Shown: positions 1 to 8,095 of the stretch, piece by piece
Numbering within the stretch: the first letter of the stretch is position 1
How the letters are laid out: the number at the start of each line of letters is the position of its first letter
Origin: Deltaproteobacteria bacterium
Lineage (GTDB): Bacteria; Desulfobacterota; Desulfuromonadia; Desulfuromonadales; Geopsychrobacteraceae
Assembly: GCA_018399135.1 (NCBI GenBank)
Contig: JAGYPB010000003.1
Coordinates: forward strand, 1 to 64,000
Reading direction: 5' to 3'
Length of the DNA: 64,000 nt
Notes under the pieces: generated by a model
Database searches by the model: none
What the model was told of the DNA's origin: nothing
What the model saw: only the letters and a program-made list of their open reading frames with translations
Position numbers and translations under genes: made by a program

Positions 1-327
<327 letters not shown>

Positions 328-1617
328 TCAATACAAGGTGAAGTCCGGATGTTGAATCTGTAGCCAGTTGATATGGCTACGGCTTGAGTCGGCCAGCGAG
401 ATCAGTTCGATGTCGAGATCTTCGGTAGCGACAACTGCCACATAACGGTAATTCATCTGGCGCGCATAAACAAGGGTTTCGTCGATCTGGCGTTTGATAA
501 TATCTCGTGCCACCGAATAGCCGCGTTGGCGTAACAGACGTGCGAGTTTCTGTGCAGCACGCAGATTGCCGCCGGTAGAGTACACCAGCAGGTCGTCGCC
601 GGAAGTAATAGTTCCGTCGAGATTTTTATCAAGGGCAAAGAGCAGATGGAGCAAGCTGAAGGTGAAACCGGTTGCCGGTGTATCGAGGCCATATTGGGCC
701 ATCAGGGTGTTATAGCGTCCACCACTGCAGATGCTGCGCCCAAGGCCGGGGAGGAATCCCTGGAAGGTCATGCCGGTGTGATAGTTCAGTCCGCGTAGTT
801 CACCGAGGTCGATGGTGACATGGTCGCTGACGCCGTAGGTTTCAAGCACATCAAGAATGTCTGCAAGGTTGTCCAGGGCGCGGCGGGAGCGGTCGTTACT
901 GACTGATTTTTCGGCGTGGTCGAGGACTTCACGGCCACCAAATAGACGCGGCAAGGCGAGAATTTCAGTCCGGGCGCGGTCGCTGATGCCGGCGTTGTCG
1001 AGGAGTTGATTCAGCTCAGAGCTGTCTTTGCGCAGGATGGCATCGGCGACCTGTTCGGCTTTGTGACGATCAACGGGAAGTCCATCCATGACGCCGCGGA
1101 AAAACTCCATTTGACCGATATCGACGGTAAAGCGATCGGCACCGACGGCGCTCAATGCCTCAATGGTCATGGCGATCATGTCGGCGTCAGCTTCCGGACT
1201 GTCAAGACCGATCAGTTCGACGCCGGACTGAAAAATATCACGATCCTTGCCGGCCTGCTGTTCCGTGTGGCGTAGAACCCGTCCATTATAACACAAGCGC
1301 AGTGGCAACAACATCTGGCTCATGCGGGTCGCGGCAATACGAGCTATCTGGGCGGTCATGTCCGGTGGAAAAGCGAGAAGACGGTTGCTCTGGCGATCAT
1401 CACAGCGAAAAGCGCGATCGCGCAAGCCTTCGCCTAAGCCACGTTCCAGGACATCGAGAAATTCCAGCTGCGGTGGAATTACCGGGTGAAATCCCCAGGC
1501 GGAATAAACCTTGCGTAGTTGCTGTTGCAGAAATTCAAGCTTGGCAGCTTTTAAGGGGAGAAAATCGCGAACCCCTTTAGGGAGGTCGGAATCTAGTGGT
1601 GGATCGGGAAAGCGCAT
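328..1617 (-). CDS. hisZ: ATP phosphoribosyltransferase regulatory subunit HisZ
   Basis: Regulatory partner of short-form HisG in the first step of histidine biosynthesis. It is a catalytically inactive relative of histidyl-tRNA synthetase. The 429-residue product starts with the class II synthetase-like segment DLPKGVRDFLP, has motif-2-like residues around LCYNGRVLRH, and contains the LRGLNYHTGMTFQGF region of the HisRS/HisZ core near residues 265-285. The C-terminal part keeps a short segment resembling a HisRS anticodon-binding domain. Its place just upstream of purA on the minus strand fits known gene order in Desulfuromonadales. A true hisS is the alternative, but full synthetases usually have a longer, better conserved anticodon domain. 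Confidence 0.88.
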   Translation of the reverse strand: MRFPDPPLDSDLPKGVRDFLPLKAAKLEFLQQQLRKVYSAWGFHPVIPPQLEFLDVLERGLGEGLRDRAFRCDDRQSNRLLAFPPDMTAQIARIAATRMSQMLLPLRLCYNGRVLRHTEQQAGKDRDIFQSGVELIGLDSPEADADMIAMTIEALSAVGADRFTVDIGQMEFFRGVMDGLPVDRHKAEQVADAILRKDSSELNQLLDNAGISDRARTEILALPRLFGGREVLDHAEKSVSNDRSRRALDNLADILDVLETYGVSDHVTIDLGELRGLNYHTGMTFQGFLPGLGRSICSGGRYNTLMAQYGLDTPATGFTFSLLHLLFALDKNLDGTITSGDDLLVYSTGGNLRAAQKLARLLRQRGYSVARDIIKRQIDETLVYARQMNYRYVAVVATEDLDIELISLADSSRSHINWLQIQHPDFTLY

Positions 1618-1827
1618 GAGCTAAAGCTCCGTTAAGGTGTCTAAAAAGTTTCCTGTGCTACAGGAAGCGGCACTGTTGTTGTCTGTTATGCCGAACGCGG
1701 CAATCTAGCAACAGTTTCACTGCTATGTCAAGCCGTCGCCGCCTGACAAATGGGGGCAGAAGGCCAAGTTTGAACCACAACATATCAGTTTGTTGTTCTC
1801 TGTGCATCTGTGTCCCTGTGGTGGGAC

Positions 1828-2922
1828 CTAAAACCACTTCTTACGTTTAAAATACCAGAGCATCCCTGCCGCGCATGCCGCCATCAGCAGAAGGGCAAAG
1901 GGATAGCCAAAGCGCCACCCCAGTTCCGGCATGACGGCGAAATTCATGCCATAGACCCCGGCGATAAAGGTCAAGGGGATGAAGATAGAAGCGATGACCG
2001 TCAATACCTGCATCACCTCGTTGGTGCGGTGGCTCATACTCGAAAGGGACAGTTCAATTAACCCCTTGGCGGTATCACGGTAATTGTCGAGGTTGTCAAG
2101 AACGTGGAGGATATGGTCATGAAGATCGCGCAGATAAAGGCGGGTGCGCTCATCAATTAATGGTGATTCGCTATGGATCAGGGCGCGGGTCAGATCACGC
2201 AACGGCGATAGTGTTTTGCGCACGAACGATAACTGACCACGAATCTGATGGATCTGCTGCAGCAAGCCGTGACGGGGACACTCAATCAATTCGGCTTCAA
2301 TCAGATCGAGGCGTTCCCCGAGATTTTCGAGCACATGGTAGTAACTGTCGAAAACCGTATCCATCAGAGCATAGGCAAGATAATCAACACCGCGCTCACG
2401 GAATCTGGCATTTTTAGCGGCCAGACGTTGGTGCACCATGCTGAAGAGGTCGCCAGGCTGTTCACGAAAAGTGAGCAGGCGTCCAGCACCAAGAACCAGG
2501 CAGAAATGCTCAGCGTGGATCTGGAAACCCTCGCTATCCATATCGAGGAGTTTGAGGATGATCAGGATAGTGTCGCCGTACTCTTCATACTTGGGTTGAT
2601 GGTGGGTGTTGAGAATATCTTCCTGGGCCAGAGGGTGAAGCTCAACCAGGTTGCCGAGTTCATGGATCAGGGTGACATCATGCAGACCCTCGAGGTGAAT
2701 CCAGCTGACACCCCCTGCCGGCACCGGCAGGCGACAGTCGGCAAGGGAGGTAGCGCTGCGGTGTTGGTAGTCGACCAGATTGAAATCGGTGCGGGTCAGA
2801 AGCGGGTGTTCCATTTCCCGCGTACCGACATGAATCAGGGTGCCAGGCGGCAGACCTATTTGTTTTGGCGGTGTGCGAAACAGGGAAGTGACAGTTTTAA
2901 AGCTGTCAGAAAGGGGGGTCAT
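1828..2922 (-). CDS. corA: CorA-family magnesium/cobalt transporter
   Basis: Inner-membrane divalent cation channel for Mg2+ and Co2+. The 364-residue protein has the family layout: a long cytoplasmic alpha/beta N-terminal domain, a long helical stalk, and two membrane helices at the extreme C-terminus. The signature GMNF sits in YGMNF at the end of the first membrane helix, and the tail ends in the usual basic stretch (KRKKW). It begins 16 bp after the pepA stop codon, so the two genes are probably co-transcribed. A GGAGG-type ribosome site lies just before the ATG at 2922. Confidence 0.93.
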   Translation of the reverse strand: MTPLSDSFKTVTSLFRTPPKQIGLPPGTLIHVGTREMEHPLLTRTDFNLVDYQHRSATSLADCRLPVPAGGVSWIHLEGLHDVTLIHELGNLVELHPLAQEDILNTHHQPKYEEYGDTILIILKLLDMDSEGFQIHAEHFCLVLGAGRLLTFREQPGDLFSMVHQRLAAKNARFRERGVDYLAYALMDTVFDSYYHVLENLGERLDLIEAELIECPRHGLLQQIHQIRGQLSFVRKTLSPLRDLTRALIHSESPLIDERTRLYLRDLHDHILHVLDNLDNYRDTAKGLIELSLSSMSHRTNEVMQVLTVIASIFIPLTFIAGVYGMNFAVMPELGWRFGYPFALLLMAACAAGMLWYFKRKKWF

Positions 2923-2938
2923 TGCTCCTCCGTGCTGG

Positions 2939-4444
2939 TCATTTCACGCCTGCTTCGGCCAGTAGATAGTCAATCAGCAGGCGAACACCGAAGCCGCTAC
3001 CGCCACGGGGGATACCGGCTTTACCCTTGTCCTCCCAGGCCATCCCGGCGATGTCCAGGTGTGCCCAGTTATACTGGTCGGCAAATTTTTGCAGAAAGGC
3101 AGCGGCGGTAATAGTACCGGCCGGGCGTCCGCCGGTGTTTTTTACATCGGCAAAATCGCTCTTGATCTGGTCGGCATATTCTGCCCACAGGGGAAGTTGC
3201 CACAGGCGTTCGCCACTACGCTGCCCGGCTTTTAGCAGTTTGTCGATCAGCTTGTCATCGTTACCGAGAATCGCCGCCGCCTGGTTGCCGAGGGCGATGA
3301 TGCAGGCGCCGGTCAAGGTGGCCAGATCGATGACCGCCCTGGGTTTGTAGCGTTCTACATAGGTCAGGGCATCGGCAAGGATGAGACGTCCTTCGGCATC
3401 GGTATTAAGAACTTCAATCGTTTTGCCCGACAGAGAGGTAAGAATGTCCCCTGGACGGATGGCGTTGCCGGATGGCATGTTTTCCACCGCCGGGACGACC
3501 GCAACCAGGTTGATGGGGATTTCGAGGCGGGCGGCGGCCAGCATGGTGCCGATAACGGCTGCGGCACCGCCCATGTCCATCTTCATTTCATCCATCTTGT
3601 CGGCCGGTTTCAGAGAGATGCCACCGGTATCGAAGGTAACGCCTTTGCCAACCAGCGCCAGCGGCGCAGTGCCTGTCTGGTCGCCGGTATACTCCAGAAC
3701 AATCAGGTAGGGCGGGCGCGCACTTCCCTGGGCAACGCCGAGCAGTGCTCCGCAGCCAAGCTGTTGTAGCCGCGCCTGATCGAGCAGATGGGCTTTGATG
3801 CCGTTCTGTTCCGCCATGGCCACCGCTTGCATGGCAAGAAATTCCGGTGATTTGAGATTGCCGGGAGCGTTAACCAGATCGCGTGCCAGATGGACACCGG
3901 CACAAATGGCTTGAGCCTTGTCAGTGCCACGGCGCAGCAAGGAGAGATTTTGGGCCTTGGCCGCCAGCAGGACAATCTGCTTGAGAGCTTTTGATGTGTC
4001 AGGGTTGGAGTTTTGGTAGCGCAGATACTGGTAATTGGCCAGCAGTATCCCTTCGGTAATGGCTTGTGCCTGTTGCTCCTCTGTTGCTCTCTGAATGGAC
4101 AGGCCGCTCTGACTGACAGCGGCCTTGCTGATGTTTTTTTGTTTGAGTACAGCCACGGCGCAGCCGGCTGCCTGGCGTAATGTGTCCAGGGAGGCGGCGT
4201 TTGCTTTACCGATCCCCACCAGCAAAATACGGCTGGGGCCCGTTGTGCAGGCGGCGTGGAGCAGAAGGGTTTCAGCTTGGCGACCACGAAATTCGTTGTT
4301 GCGCTGCGCTGCGGTCACCAGCTTGCCAAAATGTTCATCCAGAAGGGAGAGGAATTGGGAGCTGATTCGATCTTCCGGCATAAAAAAAACAAGACAGGGG
4401 GTGGTAATGGCGGTGGAATCTGCTGTTTTGACCAGGATATTCAT
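2939..4444 (-). CDS. pepA: Leucyl aminopeptidase (M17 family, cytosolic)
   Basis: Cleaves N-terminal residues from peptides using two metal ions and acts as a hexamer in the cytosol. The 501-residue length is typical. The M17 signature NTDAEGRL is present at about residues 347-354, the metal- and bicarbonate-binding region VGKGVTFDTGG is at about 262-272, and the C-terminal catalytic domain is complete. The N-terminal third is the variable domain that can bind DNA in some homologues. It is the first gene of a probable pepA-corA operon. Confidence 0.93.
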   Translation of the reverse strand: MNILVKTADSTAITTPCLVFFMPEDRISSQFLSLLDEHFGKLVTAAQRNNEFRGRQAETLLLHAACTTGPSRILLVGIGKANAASLDTLRQAAGCAVAVLKQKNISKAAVSQSGLSIQRATEEQQAQAITEGILLANYQYLRYQNSNPDTSKALKQIVLLAAKAQNLSLLRRGTDKAQAICAGVHLARDLVNAPGNLKSPEFLAMQAVAMAEQNGIKAHLLDQARLQQLGCGALLGVAQGSARPPYLIVLEYTGDQTGTAPLALVGKGVTFDTGGISLKPADKMDEMKMDMGGAAAVIGTMLAAARLEIPINLVAVVPAVENMPSGNAIRPGDILTSLSGKTIEVLNTDAEGRLILADALTYVERYKPRAVIDLATLTGACIIALGNQAAAILGNDDKLIDKLLKAGQRSGERLWQLPLWAEYADQIKSDFADVKNTGGRPAGTITAAAFLQKFADQYNWAHLDIAGMAWEDKGKAGIPRGGSGFGVRLLIDYLLAEAGVK

Positions 4445-4534
4445 TAAATTGACTCCATGGAATTATCGGTTACCCATTTGAGTGGATGACATAAAAACAA
4501 GCGAGCAGCTATCTTTAGCCGGGAATAAACACAA

Positions 4535-5578
4535 TCAAGTCCCCTTTTCTAACTGGTTGATCGTGTTCATAACTGTGGCTGTTCCTTCATCAAGAGAATC
4601 ATAGCAGATTTCCAGATGGTGCTGGGGCTTGGTGTGCAGATAAAGGGGATCATAATAGTCCTGCATCAGTCGGCCAATCAACAGGTGCCAGTTCTCCGTG
4701 TCCAGCAGTTGCTTGAAATGATTGACACTGCTGTTTCCGAGGCGTTCGCGCAGGGAATCAAGGGCGCGTGCGATAGGTCCGTGAAGTTGCTCGAGGTCGG
4801 GATAGTCAGCGAGAATTACCTCGGTGCGTAGTTCCATCGAGGTGGTGAGCCAGAGGCTGGTCTGGTGCTGCATCGCCTGATGAAAGCGTGGCGGGACGGC
4901 GCGACGGCCGATATGGCGACTCTCGCCCTCAGTGATGAGGTAAGGGCAGTCACGCAGTTCGTCAAGGCGTCCCCAAAGGCGTGCTTCAAACTGTTTCTGG
5001 CCGGGTTGTTCGCCCAACCCCATGCCACCAAAAGCGCTGCCACGGTGATTGGCAATTTTTTCCAGATCGATGACCGGCTCCCCCTGTTCTGCCAATTGGT
5101 GCAGAATGCGGGTTTTGCCGATACCGGTCAGACCACGTAGTACATAGATTCTCGGCCATTGATAGTTGTCAAAATAGTCGCAGACCATGCGGCGAAAGGC
5201 CTTGTGACCGCCACTGAGTTGGCGCGCGGGAATCCCTGCCAGATTCATGAAAGTGGTCATGGCTAAGGAGCGTATACCACCGCGCCAACAGAAAATAATC
5301 ACCGGTAGCGTCGATAAAGCCCGGGCTGCTTCGATTTGCGCGACAAAGTCGGGGATTTTCGGGGCGGCAATGACAACCCCGCGCCGCCGAGCAATCATTT
5401 TCCCTTGCTGCTTATAGAGGGTGCCGACTTCGGCACGTTCCTCATTGCTGAACAGGGGGACATTGATTGCGCCGGGGATGCTTGCTTCAGAATATTCAGC
5501 CGGGGAGCGAACATCGACCAGAAGGGTCTGTTGGTGGCGGTATTCAAGTGTTGCTGCCAGGTCGATGGTTGTCTGCAT
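4535..5578 (-). CDS. mnmH: tRNA 2-selenouridine synthase
   Basis: Replaces sulfur by selenium in 2-thiouridine at the wobble position of Lys, Glu and Gln tRNAs, using selenophosphate; also called selU/ybbB. The 347-residue product has an N-terminal rhodanese domain with the catalytic cysteine in FCWRGGIRS and a C-terminal P-loop domain with GLTGIGKT. The start at 5578 was chosen because this ATG begins the conserved rhodanese domain; the open frame extends another 77 codons upstream, but that stretch overlaps the initiator tRNA on the other strand and has no protein-like content. The gene implies that the organism makes selenophosphate. Confidence 0.93.
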   Translation of the reverse strand: MQTTIDLAATLEYRHQQTLLVDVRSPAEYSEASIPGAINVPLFSNEERAEVGTLYKQQGKMIARRRGVVIAAPKIPDFVAQIEAARALSTLPVIIFCWRGGIRSLAMTTFMNLAGIPARQLSGGHKAFRRMVCDYFDNYQWPRIYVLRGLTGIGKTRILHQLAEQGEPVIDLEKIANHRGSAFGGMGLGEQPGQKQFEARLWGRLDELRDCPYLITEGESRHIGRRAVPPRFHQAMQHQTSLWLTTSMELRTEVILADYPDLEQLHGPIARALDSLRERLGNSSVNHFKQLLDTENWHLLIGRLMQDYYDPLYLHTKPQHHLEICYDSLDEGTATVMNTINQLEKGT

Positions 5579-5679
5579 CTCGTTGTGCTCCAGGGGATGT
5601 CGCGTCGGGTTGTTTTGCTCGACGTGAGGGAAAGCGGAGCAACTATGGGGATGAAAAGTGGAGGATGTCAAGAAAAAGG

Positions 5680-5708
5680 TTGACTTCGGCCGCCAGGGGG
5701 AATATTGT
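5680..5708 (+). promoter_or_regulatory. Sigma-70-type promoter of the initiator tRNA
   Basis: A -35 box TTGACT (5680-5685) and a -10 box TATTGT (5703-5708) are separated by exactly 17 bp. Transcription would start near 5715, about 6 bp before the mature tRNA end. Confidence 0.72.
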
Positions 5709-5720
5709 GCCGGGTTCTGA

Positions 5721-5797
<77 letters not shown>

Positions 5798-5809
5798 AAA
5801 AAAAATCAA

Positions 5810-5847
5810 GAGGCCCTGAATCAGAAGATTCGACGGCCTCTTTTTTT
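5810..5847 (+). terminator. Rho-independent terminator after the initiator tRNA
   Basis: The stem GAGGCC (5810-5815) pairs with GGCCTC (5835-5840), and an inner stem GAATC/GATTC extends it; seven T follow. It separates the tRNA from the convergent RelA/SpoT-domain gene and, with A-rich sequence on the other side, may work in both directions. Confidence 0.88.
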
Positions 5848-5870
5848 AATTTGCACACCGTTGTCGGCTG

Positions 5871-6953
5871 TTATTCTTCGTTGTCAGTTGTGCCGTTATT
5901 TTCTCTGGTGCGGAGCCAGCGGCTAAAGCGTTCCCGTGGTCCCTGTGAGAGGATACGTTCAAAGGTTACGCGGTCGTGCAGATAGAGGCAGTGGCGGACA
6001 ATGGTATAAGGGCTGAAGGTGTTGTCCGGGTTGGCGGCAATGAAAAGGTTGCGATATTCCTTGACGATTTTGAGGTTGTTTACCAGAGACTGGTGTAGAT
6101 CTGAGCGTTTAAAAAGATGATCCAGGGAGAGGATATCCTGGACAAAGTTGTCGACCTTGTAGTCCTGAAATTCAAAATCTCTGAAAAAATGGCCGGTAAC
6201 CCGCAGGAAATTAAAAGCGTTAATGGTTTTGCCATTGACGGACTGGGTGTCTTCCAGCTCTTCGTCATTGGATGGGCTGTCGCTTAAAGGGGCTGCTGTT
6301 GCCGCTTCCATCAGTTCGCTGGTTGCATTGCGGATTTCCTTGAATTCACGGTCGGCCAATTCAAATAATGCTGAGAGAACATTGATACGGCGTTTGAGGT
6401 TGTTGGGGATCGATTTTTTATATTTAATCTTGTGATCCAGAACGCTCCAGGTGTCCTGGATCAGCGAGCGAATCTGAACTTCAAAGGGGAGGTTGGTGAC
6501 ATCGTTGCGATTAAGGGTCACTGTGCCGGGAGCCATATCCATGTGGAGCCCCTTATAACCAAAAAGATCTTCGGTTCCTTCCATAGCGGCAATCTTGTCG
6601 GTGACGTCGATGATATTGAAATGTTCTTTGAGGGTTTCAGATACCAGAGCAACTTGATCCTCGTAGAGGCAGACGATGCGAATACCGATCAGGTCGCTCA
6701 GGTAGTCTTTGATGGCATAAGGGCTACCTTCGGTTTCGAGTCCCCCCTGGTATTTGCGCTGAAACTTTTTAATGCACTCTTCCTGGTCTTTGACGCGCCC
6801 TTCAATTTTGGTTACTTCGCCTAGATCTGAGTTTTTGATCAGGGCTTCAATGGTGCTGATGTGAGAGTTTTTGATCATTTCGAGATCGCACTGGTGGCGT
6901 GTGTAGAAATCCCGAAAAAGATTTTTTTCCAGTTCGAAGTCCAGAGAGGCCAA
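5871..6953 (-). CDS. RelA/SpoT-domain protein, probable stand-alone nucleotide pyrophosphokinase
   Basis: The first ~220 residues match the (p)ppGpp synthetase fold: a basic ATP-binding region around EGRVKDQEECIKKFQRK (residues 51-67), DLIGIRIV (87-94), FGYKGLH (131-137) and EVQIRSLIQDTW...LDHK (158-175). There is no HD hydrolase domain and no TGS or ACT domain, so it is not a long RelA/SpoT. At 360 residues it is longer than ordinary small alarmone synthetases (about 200-250); the extra ~140 residues at the C-terminus are mostly helical and unassigned. It could make alarmones, or, like ToxSAS-type relatives, modify tRNA; the sequence alone does not decide. No obvious antitoxin ORF flanks it. 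Confidence 0.75.
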   Translation of the reverse strand: MASLDFELEKNLFRDFYTRHQCDLEMIKNSHISTIEALIKNSDLGEVTKIEGRVKDQEECIKKFQRKYQGGLETEGSPYAIKDYLSDLIGIRIVCLYEDQVALVSETLKEHFNIIDVTDKIAAMEGTEDLFGYKGLHMDMAPGTVTLNRNDVTNLPFEVQIRSLIQDTWSVLDHKIKYKKSIPNNLKRRINVLSALFELADREFKEIRNATSELMEAATAAPLSDSPSNDEELEDTQSVNGKTINAFNFLRVTGHFFRDFEFQDYKVDNFVQDILSLDHLFKRSDLHQSLVNNLKIVKEYRNLFIAANPDNTFSPYTIVRHCLYLHDRVTFERILSQGPRERFSRWLRTRENNGTTDNEE

Positions 6954-7156
6954 TGGTCTTATCCTGTTGTTATGGTTTTAATAGTTTGAGTTGTTGCTAC
7001 TGCGAGATCTGTTACGTTTGTATAAAAGTTTTTGCCGTGACCAATAATATACCCTGTTTTAGTGTTTTATGGGGGGGAGAGTAGAATTTTCGGTGATTAG
7101 ATTGCGGTTGGAGGAAGTGGGGTCAGGGGCAGAAAAAAAACAAACGAAAAACAGGC

Positions 7157-7186
7157 AAAAAAAAGGCCCCGAAAACGGGGCCTTTT
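7157..7186 (-). terminator. Rho-independent terminator of the cold-shock gene
   Basis: GGCCCCG (7165-7171) pairs with CGGGGCC (7176-7182) around a four-base loop. Read on the minus strand, the hairpin is followed by eight U. It lies about 20 bp after the cold-shock stop codon. Confidence 0.92.
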
Positions 7187-7204
7187 GGCGGATGCAAATG
7201 TGAA

Positions 7205-7405
7205 TCAGATTCTTTGCACATTGGCCGATTGAGGGCCTTTCTGGCCTTGGGTCACGTCAAAACGAACGCGATCACCCTCGGCAAGAGACTTGAAACCGTC
7301 GCCCTGGATCTGTGAGAAGTGAACGAACACGTCCGGTCCGTTATCCTGCTCGATGAAGCCAAAACCCTTAGAATCGTTAAACCACTTTACTGTTCCTTCT
7401 GCCAT
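7205..7405 (-). CDS. CspA-family cold-shock protein
   Basis: A 66-residue single cold-shock domain, the usual length. RNP1 appears as KGFGFIEQ and RNP2 as VFVHFSQI; the start [18 protein letters not shown] is standard. It binds single-stranded RNA and DNA and acts as an RNA chaperone. A ribosome site GGAGAGAAAAAAATG-like region precedes the ATG. The gene is monocistronic with a strong terminator, and its upstream leader holds a second terminator-like hairpin (7471-7504) that may control it. Confidence 0.97.
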   Translation of the reverse strand: MAEGTVKWFNDSKGFGFIEQDNGPDVFVHFSQIQGDGFKSLAEGDRVRFDVTQGQKGPQSANVQRI

Positions 7406-7470
7406 TTTTTTCTCTCCATGTTCCTTCGCGGGAACTTTATAGTGTTTGTGTCCTTATTGATTTCGCCAAT

Positions 7471-7504
7471 AAAAAACACGCACCCTTATTAAGGTCTGCG
7501 TGTT
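7471..7504 (-). promoter_or_regulatory. Terminator-like hairpin in the cold-shock gene leader
   Basis: AACACGCA (7475-7482) pairs with TGCGTGTT (7497-7504), and CCTT/AAGG extends the stem across a 3-base loop. On the minus strand the hairpin is followed by a U run, 66 bp before the start codon. No minus-strand gene lies upstream, so it is either a leader attenuator of the cold-shock gene or the end of an unseen transcript. Confidence 0.45.
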
Positions 7505-7620
7505 CTGATCCGTATGACAACTGTTGTCGGGCGAAAAGAATAATCCACAAACGTGTTAAGTTGCTGGAGAACTTAGCATGAGTAATACCACTGATGCAAG
7601 CAAAAAAGAAAAACAGATAT

Positions 7621-7691
7621 CTGTTCAGTGCCGGGCCTTCGGATCCTATGTCAAGGGATACTTTTCGTCATGCCGCAGGATCCGAAGGCCC
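7621..7691. repeat. Dispersed palindromic repeat, family 1, copy 1
   Basis: A perfect 14-bp inverted repeat (7633-7646 against 7678-7691, arm GGGCCTTCGGATCC) encloses 31 bp. The left part, starting CTGTTCAGTGCCGG and continuing into GATCCTATGTCAAGGGA, matches the copy at 44589-44723 closely, including the preceding TATCTGTTCAG. The region 7406-8095 has no gene; besides this repeat it holds the leader hairpin, another inverted repeat and a sigma-54 promoter. Confidence 0.7.
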
Positions 7692-7890
7692 GCGCTAGTA
7701 TAGGGCTAAATAGCTACGAAAAAAGTTTCATTTAATTTGGGTTGTTGGGTGGATATTGACCAAAGCTGTAAAGCCGTTCTATAGTGTTTCATTGTTTCAG
7801 GTTTGGGATGGTGGCGTTGAGTGCGTATTGAGGGATTTTTCTGGTAGGCTATAAGATTGTTTTAGGGGTTTATTCCAAAAAGACCTTGCG

Positions 7891-7936
7891 TGGCGAGTTC
7901 TCGCCAATATCGGCAAGAACTCGCCAGGTGTTTTTT
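7891..7936 (+). promoter_or_regulatory. Long inverted repeat followed by T run, upstream of the TRAP operon
   Basis: TGGCGAGTTCT (7891-7901) is exactly complementary to AGAACTCGCCA (7916-7926), with an inner GCC/GGC pair. A T-rich run follows at 7931-7936. It could be a terminator for a transcript from upstream or an operator or activator site; it ends 99 bp before the sigma-54 promoter. Confidence 0.5.
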
Positions 7937-8024
7937 GTTACTTGTTGTCTGATGGTTCAACCTGGATGTGAGAAAAGATCTGTCCGGCGGGCTATTAGCG
8001 GTTTTTTTTGCTTTCCTTTGCCGT

Positions 8025-8040
8025 TGGCATCAGGATTGCT
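8025..8040 (+). promoter_or_regulatory. Candidate sigma-54 promoter of the TAXI-TRAP transporter
   Basis: TGGCAT-N5-TTGCT with GG and GC exactly 10 bp apart, against the consensus TGGCAC-N5-TTGCW. The predicted start site, about 12 bp after the -12 GC, leaves a leader of about 45 bp before the ATG at 8096. Confidence 0.68.
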
Positions 8041-8095
8041 TTTATGGGAACGCAAATAAAATTGCGTTCTAAAGACCTTTCCAAAGGAGGAAAAA

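Noticed and set aside
2248..3111. 287-codon plus-strand open frame opposite corA and pepA
   Set aside because: It is antisense to two well-supported genes and its translation has no recognisable domain.
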